Below are positions 46,095 through 57,117 of a DNA stretch of 64,000 nucleotides, piece by piece. How positions within the stretch are numbered: position 1 is the stretch's first letter; each line of letters opens with the position of its first letter. The notes beneath the pieces are model-generated. The model saw nothing but the letters and a program-made list of their open reading frames with translations, did no database searches and was not told the DNA's origin. The translations under genes and the position numbers were made by a program. Source of the DNA: Oscheius sp. JU75 (lineage: Eukaryota; Nematoda; Chromadorea; Rhabditida; Rhabditidae); the NCBI GenBank assembly GCA_037178855.1, contig JASJZC010000007.1:6014001-6078000 (forward strand), read 5' to 3'.

Positions 46095-47670
46095 GAGGAG
46101 AGTGGGCAGTCGCTCCTTTTATAGCTGCGGAAGGCCTTGAGTTTCACTGCTTCTTTCCAACAAGTTTGCCAAAGAACGCTTATTAGCTAGGTACTGCAGC
46201 ACCGCCCCTTGACCTTGTGGACACCGCTTTTCTCAAATGGTAAGAAGTAGCTCGCTTCGTAGGTAAAAGAAATAGGATAGCGCGGCGAGAAATGATGAAC
46301 AGTTTCACCATTTCTTATAACGCTTCTCGAAGCAGAGTTAAAGTTGGGGTCAATTCTGTAAGACCCTCTAAAAACATATTATCTCGAAGACGTTGAGTGA
46401 GGGATCTTGTAGAGCCTAACATCAATTTCTTGAAATGTCTCGACTTTTCCACGCATTTCCATTTCAAATCCTCCGTCCCCCCAGTTGAAGCAATCTGTTT
46501 GCAGTTGTAGTTGTTGCAAACTGTCCCAGACTACCTAAACCACAAACAAGAAAACAGCAATTGAGCGTGTAATTTCGCTGGTCACTTCTTGTAACAGGTG
46601 AAACCAAAAGGGGGAAAGAGAAATTACGTCACGCGGCGAAAAAACGGTAAAAACAGTAATTCGGAAAGAACTGATTACAGTTTCAAACTGATTTCACAGG
46701 TTACTTCATCTGCTTTTCACTTCACGCCTATGAACCGTTTTTCTTCGAGAATATCCAGATGATCGTCAGATTGCTGTACACTTCTTCCTCGAGCACACTC
46801 TAGCATGCTTCTAATGAAGTTGAAATGAAAAAAAAGTTGCCTTTTCATGCGAATACGATTAGCTAAATACACTCACAAAATTGCGCTCATGGCTTAACAC
46901 ATAGCTTTAGACGTGCTTGATCTTTGTCCCGTTTTTATTTACTCCAAGAACTTGACCTTCCGAGAAAATCGCCGCTCAGAATCAAACGACATGAACCGCA
47001 CCGATAGTATCTTGTAAACAGGTAACACCCAGAAGTTAACCCGTGGCACCTAAGCAACTGGGACAGGTATCGAATGACACTCTCACTCCATTGATGGTAT
47101 TGAGTAGTACGATGATTCATCACATGGTCTTCTGAAATAGTTCGATTTGAATGCCATCTCAGCTTCTGAAACTCTAGGATAATCCATGGACTGCTAAAGC
47201 TTTTTTTGTTGATGGCAGTTAAAGTAGCAATCTCAGTCATCTACTCCTTTTTCAAATCGTCAATTTCGTGCATTTCTCTGTTTGCCGCGGTAAGTTGATC
47301 TGTCACGTGAACCGTGAACAGTTTGAAACAAACATTACGATTTGTTGTGCTATAGCTTGACCTAAAAACACCGACGAAAGTTTTCACCAAGTTTGAAGTG
47401 TCGCGTAAAAATATTCTCTGACAATAGCTTGTCTCGCGTACCGACAGTTGTTTTTCAGCCTTCCTCTGGAAATTCCACGTTCCAGCTAGTGAATGATAGA
47501 TGTTCAGGGCAAAAAGCAGTATTGGAACTGAAATGCATTACTTTTCTCAACTTGGAAACGCGTAAAGGGGACGAAAAGCTGCCAACATAAAAGTTTGGTT
47601 CTATTCAAAATGATACGATATTTCAGTGGTATCAGGTTGACCCATAATTGTTGCCCTTTTTTGTCCATAT
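46095..47670. other. Gap, no supportable gene
   Basis: Upstream flank of the Pro-rich gene. The minus frame at 46935-47240 and the plus frame at 47393-47590 have no recognisable domains. Nothing else seen. Confidence 0.4.
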
Positions 47671-47677
47671 CTTTGAT

Positions 47678-47786
47678 AGTTGGCAAAAGTTACAAAAATC
47701 ATTTTTTTGGCGCGCCCGATTACTCATAGCTTTATCGCTGAGCTGTGAGCGCGCCAAAAAAATGATTTTTGTAACTTTTGCCAACT
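47678..47786. mobile_element. Perfect 38-bp inverted repeat (foldback/MITE-like)
   Basis: The left arm 47678-47715 (AGTTGGCAAAAGTTACAAAA ... GGCGCGC) is matched without mismatch by its reverse complement at 47749-47786, with a 33-bp spacer. A diverged copy of the arm end (GGAAGTTGGCAAAAATTGC) occurs again at about 47889-47907, suggesting a repeat family. There is no coding capacity. Confidence 0.75.
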
Positions 47787-48009
47787 TCCGATACTTCCGC
47801 AGCTCTAACCAAATTGATTTTGACAAATGGGAAGGTGAGCCCGAAAAGAGAATTTTGGGCTGTTTGGGAATTACATCTCAAAGTACCGGAAGTTGGCAAA
47901 AATTGCAAAACGAGAAGGCTTAAAACGTCAACTACAGCCACACTTCAAGTGACTACTTCGCTTCCGGAACGTTGCCCCCTAATTGGCTCTACTCCGTTGA
48001 GAAAAAGCT

Positions 48010-48430
48010 ACAATAATAAGGAATTACCAAGCTGGAGGAGAAGACGAGCTACCAAGTCCGCTGCTGTCTGTGAATGGAGGAGCAGTTCCCAGAGAAATCA
48101 CGAAAGCAATCGTAACTCTACTCCACAAATCCGGCGACTCAGATGACCTAGCAAACTTCCGACCGATATGCCTGCTTCAATCGTGTGCCAAAGTTCTATC
48201 ACACTGAAGGAGTGTAAACGAGAAGGAAATTTCAAAACCCCGTCGAATTCAAAAGTGAACGCGAAAAACCGTTTGAACGAAACGAGCCGCTTGTCGAACT
48301 TACCAAATTTGCTTCTCGCAAGGTTTACACGCCGTATTTTTGTATATCATTGACTTTATTTCAGTTAATTCTGACATCTTGATCAGACATCTTGATGATG
48401 GTAAATTTTTCTACAAATTCCTTGGAAAGT
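48010..48430 (+). pseudogene. Non-LTR retrotransposon reverse-transcriptase remnant
   Basis: A frame at about 48040-48207 contains ITKAIVTLLHKSGDSDDLAN followed by FRPICLLQSCAKVLS and a stop. This is the first conserved block of non-LTR reverse transcriptases (the pattern xxLxHKxGDxxDxxNFRPIxLLxxxxK). Later, at about 48365-48430, a short frame ending in FFYKFLGK resembles the late RT block with YKFLG; that second match is weaker. No intact catalytic YxDD block is present between them, so this is a deleted, inactive copy. It lies between the foldback repeat and the mariner remnant. Confidence 0.6.
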
Positions 48431-48681
48431 AGGTTGTCTTGGCCCCCGTATTCGATTTCAATGTCAAAACACCTGAAAAATGCCTGTAAAACGCGCTAAA
48501 ATAGCAAAAATCTGCAAGCCTGAGCCCGGCTTACCGTAGTTTCCTCGCGGGAGTACTTAACGGCGTACTTTCAACGTGGTGTGGCCGTAAGCGAACGCGG
48601 CCAATGAGAGGATTAGGACAAGGAGCAGGAGCGCATGGGGGTATAGACATATAAATGGCTGGAATGGGATGCTGACATAAT

Positions 48682-49285
48682 ACGCGCGCCAATTACCGGC
48701 GCGGTGTGCGATAATCTTTTTCCACTGCATTTTTCACGTTTCTGCGTGTTTCATTGTTTTTTTTATTATTTATTACGCATTTATTTTTTAGTTTGTTTTT
48801 TTTTTGTTTTTTTGTTTTTGTTTTTTAGTTTAAATATCATGGTTAAGTCGAATCAGAAGCGTCTATCGAGATGTACAAGCTATGCGAGCGATCAGTCAAG
48901 CACTTCAAATGTCACAAAGGACAGTTCAAAAAGGCTCAAACGGTTCAAGGAGCTTGAAAATGTATCTGATCGTCGTGGAAGAGGAAGGAAATGCACTGAA
49001 TTTCGGGAAGGTCTGCAACGAAATGGACACCGCTTAATGAGTTGTTGGTGCTACCAACAGGACAGTGCACCTGCACACAAAGCAAGACAACTACTTCCTT
49101 CCGTGCCATCTGCGATGCGTTCAAGAAGCGACTTTGGCTCTGCATTACTGCCAAAGGTGATAATTCCTATTTTATGTTGTAAGATATTATATAATAAACA
49201 TCTAGTTAAATTTTTAAAAAAAAATTATCGTATAGTATGGTTCCTACACTGCAATACTTGCGCGTAAGTAATTGGTGCGCACCCT
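48682..49285 (+). mobile_element. Mariner-like element, internally deleted, with terminal inverted repeats
   Basis: The terminal repeats share GCGCxCCAATTACxxxCGCG (5' end about 48682-48704, 3' end about 49261-49285 in inverse orientation). Between them lie frame-shifted pieces of a mariner transposase: an HTH helix (AISQALQMSQRTVQK in one frame), the linker RFKELENVSDRRGRGRKCT, the catalytic-region motif CYQQDSAPAHKAR, and the C-terminal piece AICDAFKKRLWLCITAKGD in a third frame. The residues normally between the Asp-rich motifs and the C-terminus are missing, so the element is about 600 bp instead of about 1.3 kb. It is non-autonomous and dead. The pieces belong to the animal Tc1/mariner superfamily. 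Confidence 0.75.
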
Positions 49286-49289
49286 GTAA

Positions 49290-52200
49290 TATAGACTATT
49301 CTTGTTATACAAATGTTCTTCGTTTTCCGGTTGCAGGTGACTGACGCTGCAGTCGCCTACAGTCTATCATATTTCTTTCTAATTTAAGTTTCTAAAATTC
49401 GCGGCTGCTTCCTGCAAATAATAAAACTCAGTACAGTACGCTTTTACGGGCATATAGTACAAGCGCGGAAAAAGCTCGATTCTTGGCTGAAACTAATCTG
49501 TGAGCCTCCAGAAAACGCACGGCAAGTGTTTTAGCTCAAGCTATAGGCTTAGAGCCGCTACAAAAATCTGCTGTAAAACTTTACATCACTTTGTGAGGCT
49601 CGAAAGTATCTTGGTCTACCCAACATTTAGATAGCTAATTTCCAGATCACAGCGTACAATCCGCGTAGTTTGAAACTTTTTCAATTTTCTTGGACCATAA
49701 GTCGAAATGACATGAGATCCTTTCTAACGGGTTTCTGTCTTTCTCCAATTGATTTTTCCGCTCGTACATGAACAGGCTTTCAGGCCTTCAGCGAAGCCAC
49801 AGACACAGCATCGTGACACTGCCGTGATAGGTCGGACAGAGCTCTCAGAGAGAGCACTGGCCTCTGAAAAGAACGCAGACAAATGATATGGTTCGAGACC
49901 TCTACAAAAGCCAGGCCCAATATGAATAGTAATCGTAATGATCGTGACTGCCAAAATTTGCAGATAATTTTAGGTTCTTTGCAATAGTTCTGGAAGCAAG
50001 TGAATAGATTAAGGAAGATTCCAACAGTTGACAGTGGTTTCGTGCATATAACGTCAACTTGGATTCTACTCAGGTGTGGATTATATTCGCAGGTATGGTA
50101 ACTGTGTTTTCTTGGTACAAATCAAACGTTCAGGGTCCTGATTGTGAAGAAGAACGTGAACACCAGGGAAGAGAGTCGTAGAGCCGAATCCTTCAGTTCC
50201 AGTTTCTTCTGCCGAGAAGAGTAATAGGTCGCTCTTGCAAGTATCTGAAGACGTCGGAATAATCGTTCTCTTGTTTCTAGTTTTGTATCGCTTGTCGTTG
50301 AGAGTTAAAAAAAAAGAAGTTGGTTGTAGCTTCGGCAAATCCAATGCAATAGACATGATAAGTTACCAAGAAAAAATACAATTCTTATGAAAGGATCTGT
50401 TCGCTACTCGGTTGTTCTGGACACACTAGAAGGAGAGCAAATGTACTGCCAAAGATCGCTGTCTTCCAAGGTGCAAAGTTGGTTGAGCACTTAAAACGGG
50501 AGGCCACTTGGCACGTAATAAAAGCATCCACGAGATTGCTTCCTCTCTCGCACTTATTTGGTTTCATCTCAAATATCTCATGACTACTTTGCAGCCGTTT
50601 GGTAAACTTTCCTCTTCTGTCCCAGTGCTTTATTAATAATCCCTTGGCAGAGAGCCTTGTCTTGCACAAATAGCGCAGCAGTAGTTTTTCTTCCTCATCC
50701 CTTTCGCGATTACTTTGTTCTGGAACCAAAGTTTGGAGGAAATTTGATCTTCACGCAGCGTGGGCTATTCCTACGGTGGAACAATGTGGCTATTTTCCTA
50801 ACCACTTTGAGTGACTTTCACCTCATATAAAGTTTCAATGCGTAACGTAAACATAAGTTCACAAATAGAACTTCACGCCTTTCCCATAGAGGTCTCACAA
50901 AACATTTCCGGTTAGAGTACCCACGCTCTTTGTGGTTCCGCTTTCACATGCAGATGTCCCGTTCAGATTTATGTCTTCCGAAAATGCATTTGTCAAAGGC
51001 ATATTGACTTTTAGCCTTGCTTGGCTTATAGTTTCTGGTCGAAACCACGATTGGAGTTCCTAGTACCTCGGACTGATTCAATGCACAAAATACTTACTCA
51101 CTGTTCCTGATTACTGCTGTCTGAATTGTTCTCAAGGATACGCAAACTTCCGTTGTTTTCCTACTGCTACTGCTGCTGATCATAAGGCAGGGACATAGCC
51201 AATTAATTCTTTTTTCTTCCTGAGCCTACAATAGAGAGCAGACTCTCTTTCTCTCTTACACACAGGCATCTATCCAGCCGGTCACGAGTTCTTCCAACCC
51301 TGCCTTTAATTGCTTCGCTTCACCAAAAAGTGCATTTCAATATTACGAACAGAGGGTGTGCCTCGTAGAGATCAGTCTGGAGCTTCTCATCTCGTCACAC
51401 CATCAGCACAATGTGTGCCGCATTTTTTTTTATGATCAGCCCTATTGTTGCTAAGCTTGCAATCTTTATTCTCGAGAAGCATCTGTGTTCGAACATAATG
51501 TTTGCCTCTTCAAGTAGTAGGTGTAAGATTACAAACTTCCTACTCTTTTGTGGCCGACGGTCTATGTCAACCATATCTCAATGCAAGGTCAAGCACTTCC
51601 TGTGAAAGAGTGGACACCCACGCAGAGAACATGTATTTCCAACATGTTTAGAGGTGTTAGTCACATCATCCTTTTGAATATTATCTGTATGCCTAATCAA
51701 TTGACCATTGATAGAGCTCTCTTGAGCCAGTTCAAAATGATTTTTCTCTATTCAAAAATATTCATTCTCAGAAAGTGCAACACCATCAGCCTCGAAGAGA
51801 ACATGTTATAAGATTGAGAATTTTCCAGTCACGCAGATTTGTATGGAAGATACCACATATGCCTAACATTTCGTAGTAGCTCACTAACCAATTTCATTGT
51901 TTTGATACTTTTCAACACCTATACCTTCATTTCCTTCAGAGTTAGGGCGGAGCTTAAACACAGAAACAAAGGTCGATTCAAGTTGGCAAGCTAAATCATG
52001 GAGTGTGACAAACAAATAAATTTCAAACAGCAACCCAAATCTCTGAACATAATTAACTGAAACATCCCTCCTAAAACAACAAGTAACCAATCATCAGACT
52101 CTACCAGCTTTCAAGTGTCTCTCGTGTTAAAACAGCTGCACTTTTCGACTGCCCGTAGACTCGCATTTTCGTTGTGGATTTTCACTAGACTTCTCGTCTT

Positions 52201-52598
52201 TCCATGTTTTAAGGAACCAGGGACCACTTGGTCCTTCTCCGCCCATAAACATGATGGTAGCGTGGGAATAGTCGCTTTTTTCAATTAGAAAGGACCACGT
52301 GTTGGTTTTATTGCGATTAGCGACCGCTCTTAATGCCAGAATGTCTCGTCATTAAATTCCCATTGATATCCGAGCTTCGTCAAAGGTCCAGAGCTTGAGA
52401 TCTAGAAAGGGGTTGCCCTCTCTTCAAATATTTTTTGCCGAGGTGGGAATGCTGTTCTCCATGTTTACTTTTGCTCTACAGAGGGCTCTGCATCCACAAT
52501 CTTACATATTAAATGCTCCTCTCCTGGCAACCAGCCGCCCTCATCTGAATGTTGACCTTTTTTAAATATGCCCCGCGCTCACGTTCAAAATTCAGAAA
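49290..52598. other. Gap, no supportable gene
   Basis: Minus-strand frames at 50081-50356 and 50385-50729 and plus frames at 51411-51811 were examined; none has a recognisable family or clean splice context. The end of the gap is the flank of the 7TM gene, with TTCAGAAAATG at its start. Confidence 0.4.
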
Positions 52599-54530
52599 AT
52601 GATCAATAGCACGATGTCGAACACACCTACAGACGTGATCGCCGGCATGTTTCTCTTCATCTACGGGTTTCTAGGTAAACCTTTCAATTTCAAGACGATC
52701 TCAATAGTTTAGGCATCGGTCTGTATTTTCTTATAATGCTGCCAATGTGCAGAATGTCAAACGAGATTGTCGGCTTCCGTTTCTTGATCAGTCAAGCCAT
52801 TACCGACGTTCTTCTCATGGTTCAGGTACGCGTTTTTTCCTCGTTCGGAAACTCCCATGTCTCCTGTAGCAAGGAAATTCTTCTCTCCAAAATCTTAAAA
52901 AGTATGAGACCAGAATTTGTGAAGTCTATTATTTCCGGTTGGTGTTGGTTGTCAACGTTCATTTTGCGTCAGAGACGGACCCTTTTGTAGACTTCGGCCT
53001 CACTTAATGGCCAAGAAGTCAAAATAGAGTCGATTACGTAGACAAAAAATTTCATTAAGATACCACGGAATGGCCCCGTCTACGCTTTAGGGGAGGTTAC
53101 AATTTAGGCAACCGGAAGGGTCTCGCGTACCTCGTTAATTACACTGAAATTTGATACAAGAGAACGTTTGAGCAGACGGTGAAAGTGTTTTGTCGAGCGG
53201 TCTTTGAGTTTGTTGCGATGCATTAAACTACCAATACAATGGTGTGCTATTGTGCGTCGAGCAACGTTTTCAAATTAATAGCGTCTCGTTATGGTCCCGT
53301 TCACGAACTCTTTGGTTCGCGTGCGATAACGTTTGGGTCCTCCGAAGCTATGAAGCGCCGCAGAGTAACAGACTGAAGCATGTCCAACAACTTTCGAAAT
53401 GACTAACAGTTGCCACTAGCACACTAAAGGGCAATAATGTAACCATTTACAGTTTGGTGTATGGCCCGGCCTGGTTATCATGACTCAAAACGAGCTGTCT
53501 CCTGTCTGGATGCGTTGGTACCTCCATATATATCTGGATTTCACCTGGTAATCCGCCACAGCCCAAAAGAAAACAACCTTATTTTTCCAGGTGGGCAATG
53601 GTCTATCACTACACGATCATTGCGTGGTCGCGACTTGCTGCGGTACAATGGCCCAACTGGTTCAGGTATCAAAAACAATTTGATAGTATACCAACAGAGT
53701 GTTTATAGAAATCTCTCCTACGGAACCTGTATTCAGATCTGCGCCTTGCCATGGTTTATTGGCTTAATACAGTCCTTGGTTGAACATCAGGTAACGAAAC
53801 ATGAGTCATCTTCACCGGAAGTCTATTTTTAGTTCACATGGTTCGAACCAATGTGGTACAGTGCTGAGCACTATGGAATGACGACAAACTGGATAAACTA
53901 TGAAAAAAATGGTTCACACGTGTACTACTTCTGCTTTAATGTGGTTTCGATGGTCATTCCCTTTCCGCTTTATGGATGCGCACTTTTTTCACTGTTCAAA
54001 CGTCAACGAAAACGACAACTGAGTACGTTATTCTTCTGAGTCGATCAGGGTGAAAGTTCAGAACTAAAATCACGCTTCTCAGGCATGCCGACTTCATCTT
54101 CCCTTCAATCGCTCCAAAGACAGTTCAGTATCGAGAGTCGTCTTCTCACCCCAAGTATTATCAATTCGATACTGTTTGTTGTTGGCCAGGTGAGTCAGAA
54201 AAACAGCTAACCTTCAAAAGCTATAGGTCTTTATCACCCAACTGGCGAAGCAAGGAAGATGGTGGAATTGGGCTGTGATGGTGGTCTTTGCTACGAACTC
54301 TTTCGTGAATCCGCTGCTGTACTTTTCTTTTAGGTAACGGCAGCAAAATAAAAGTTAAAAGTCAAGATTTCAGCAGCGTTCTCCGTAAAGGAGTGATTGC
54401 TGATGTGAGGAAGAAGTTCAGCTTCTCAGCAGTCTACGACTACGAAATGCGCTGGCCGTCTGAACAACGATCTTCTCTGATCAGAATGCCTCGAGAAGCC
54501 AGCTCTTCCTTGACCAATCAAAATTTCTAA
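52599..54530 (+). CDS. Nematode seven-transmembrane receptor, Srx-like
   Basis: The ATG follows a TTCAG acceptor by three bases. Nine exons with short introns, except about 630 nt after TM2. Segments in order: TM1 (MFLFIYGFLGIGLYFLIM), TM2 (RFLISQAITDVLLMVQFGVW), ECL1/TM3 (HIYLDFTWWAMVYHYTIIAW followed by SRLAAVQWP in the DRY position), TM4 (CIQICALPWFIGLIQSLV), an ECL2 with an N-glycosylation site (NGSHVY), TM5 (VSMVIPFPLYGCALFSLF), a Ser/Arg-rich third loop, TM6 (IINSILFVVGQVFITQLA) and TM7 with NPLLYFSF. A cytoplasmic tail of about 50 residues ends at 54530. Rhodopsin-like fold is certain from the layout and NPxxY. The Srx assignment rests on general texture and is tentative; such receptors usually act in chemosensory or neural cells. 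AATAAA lies at 54605. Confidence 0.8.
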
Positions 54531-54604
54531 TCTCATGTTTTGTAAGCTTTAGAACGTATCGACGGGCTACGACAATTCGGTTCGCTACTCGCTTTTGATC
54601 TCTG

Positions 54605-54610
54605 AATAAA
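54605..54610 (+). terminator. Poly(A) signal of the 7TM receptor
   Basis: AATAAA occurs 75 bp after the stop at 54530. The following 54611-54881 stretch is the flank of the metalloprotease gene and shows no exon. Confidence 0.5.
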
Positions 54611-54881
54611 TATTTGGCTTGTAAAGAATCTGTGAGGTCTTACTCATCATCGGTTGTGATGATTAACACCTGCTGAGCGGTCAGAAATAGTGGACAGGCG
54701 GCCGTTTACCGAAGAATGACGCCTCTGTTTCCGTGTCGCTCTTTTAGCTGCTATCTGCCACAAAAGGTGTAACAGAACTGCGGACAGGCCAGCCGTTGTT
54801 TCTTTCTGTTGATATCGGCAAACACTGCCCACAATTGTCTTTTCTCATTGTCTATACCCTCTTTTTACGAAGATTTTCTAG

Positions 54882-57117
54882 ATGCGGCTGTGCCTGCTTC
54901 TCTGTCTACTTTTAGGCATAGTCCAAGCAGGCTTCTTTGATTCCATTATTAATAAAATTACTGGGCACGGCTCTTCCAGCTCGTCTTCCTCTAAAAAGAT
55001 GAAATATGCACCCGTCTCAGATTCTAAGGCTCAAGTAAGTATATTTTTCATTCTAAATTGCTCAATATCTTGATCAGACGTTACGCCTAAATCCAGTTAG
55101 AAGTAGTACAACTATTACACTTCTTTCAGAAATACCTTCAAGACTTTGGTTATGTGGGTCCAAGTGGCCTCGGATCCGCAATGAGAGGAATGGCAGCCGA
55201 TTTCAGCGATGCTGGTTCCTTGCTCAAAAGAGCTATAAGGTGAAAAGGATCAATTGGAAACAAAGTGAACGTTTACAGCAAATTCCAAGAGTTTGCTGGG
55301 TTGAAAAAAACTGGTCTATTGGACAGTCAAACAAAAGAGAAAATGGCTGAGCCTCGTTGCGGAGTTACTGACGTTGAAGCCATTACCAGCGGGGGTGAAA
55401 CACTATTTTTTTTTATTGGAAATCAGTATTTAGGAGCAGCATTTAAATGGAAGAAGAACCACCTCACGTATTCTATTGAGAACTATTCTGGTGATTTGCC
55501 AAGGGACGACGTCAGGTACAGTCTTCTTCGGAAAGACAATGAATATCGGTTCCAGACGAGCTATCCGAGAAGCCTACGAAGTGTGGGCGTCTGTTACCCC
55601 TCTAACATTTGAAGAAGTACCAGCTGGGTCTACTTCTGACATTAAAGTTCGATTCGGTACTGGTAATCACAACGATCCATGGCCATTCGATGGACAAGGT
55701 ATGCTATCTTTGTTTTAACTGATTCTGATGTTTGTCATAGCTTAAACCAACAGTTATCATTCAGGCGGCGTGCTTGCCCACGCTACTATGCCTGAGAGTG
55801 GCATCTTACACTTTGACGACGATGAAAATTGGGTCTATGGAGATGCGCGAAAAATTGCCACGTACGATAAGACCGGGAACACTTATGATGTTAAATGTTC
55901 AGAAATCAATATACCGACATTTTTGCTGTTGCTATTCATGAAGGAGGACATACTTTGGGTCTTTCACATTCGCGCGACGAGGAATCGATCATGGCTCCGT
56001 TCTATCACAAGACCATTGACGATAACGGCAACTACATCAGGCCAGCTCTGAAACAAGACGATATCAGATCTATTCAAGATATTTACGGTAGACAACATTT
56101 ATTTTGATGGCATTGAAAAAATTAGGTCGTGGATCTGGAAGCTCTCGCCCTTCAAGTGGTGGCAGTAGTGGAGGAAGTAGTTGGGGAGGCAGTGGCCAGA
56201 CAACACAGCGACCCACAACCCGAAAAAGCTGGTTTGGCGGTCTCTTCGGAGACGATGGTGGGGTTTCAAATATAGTTTTTTGAAGTCTTTTCATTTAGAC
56301 GCTGAACCTACAACCAGACGTCCCACCAGTTCTAGAGGAGGTCCTTCCAATTCCGGTGAATCTTCGAGTTTCCCTCGTGGAAGTTCGTCGGGGTGCCCTC
56401 GTAGCATCGACGCTTTTACTCCTAGTGACAGCTTTTCATATCTTTTCTCGGGTAACAAGGTCTATTCACTTAGTACGGGTGGAAAAACCATGTATAAGGT
56501 AATTTTCACTTATTGGTTTTCTCATGATCCTTTGCAGTCCTATGACATTGGAGAACTATTTCCCTCGGCTCCTTCCCACGTCGATGCTGCTGTTTTTAAT
56601 CCGAACTCAGGCCTCATGATCCTGTTCGCTGGCGGAAAGGTGAGCTGGTAAGTCCTACAAAGAGGCTTGTCGCAGGTTTATGGATATTATTACTCCCGTC
56701 TGCGAGGTATTTTCCAACTGGACCCTGGATATCCTAAGAGGCTTCCCGGAGACATTGATTTTATGCCTGCGGGAGCCGTTCGCTGGATCAACGGGCATCA
56801 AATCCTATTATCGGTGGATTTGAGTGGTAGCATTAATGTTGACGCACAGTTTTAGAGTGGCGATGACTTTGCCGTCTATGACGAGTTTTGGAATCAGTCA
56901 ACACTTAGAAATAGGATTTCGAGCTACTTCCCGAACATGCCTGAAGGTGTCAAAGGAATGGAATCCCGTAGGTTATCATGGATCATCCACAATCCACTCT
57001 TTTTCAGCCATGGGGTCGACAGTCACCCTCTTCTCCAGAAATACGGTATATACGTACGATTCCCGACGAAAACAAGTCGTTGACTCTACTCCACTCAGCA
57101 ACTATCTCCGTTGCTGA
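54882..57117 (+). CDS. Matrix metalloprotease (M10A) with propeptide, catalytic and hemopexin-like region
   Basis: Multi-exon gene of about 550 residues. It has a signal peptide ([17 protein letters not shown]) and a propeptide with a peptidoglycan-binding-like helix region ([33 protein letters not shown]). The cysteine switch PRCGVTD keeps the enzyme latent. The catalytic domain opens [18 protein letters not shown], has structural-metal residues (LHFDDDENW) and the zinc motif [11 protein letters not shown], with SIMAPFY as the Met-turn region. A Gly/Ser/Thr-rich hinge follows, then a Cys-bounded hemopexin-type region starting at CPRSIDAF with repeats such as [12 protein letters not shown] and VRWINGH, closing in RC before the stop. 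The usual HELGH/HEFGH is HEGGH here. Secreted extracellular-matrix protease by family. One exon junction (IAT|NQYTD) uses a GTACGA donor and a TTCAG acceptor. Confidence 0.92.

Noticed and set aside
50081-50729. Two consecutive minus-strand frames as a two-exon gene
   Set aside because: No recognisable domain and no phase-consistent splice pair between them.
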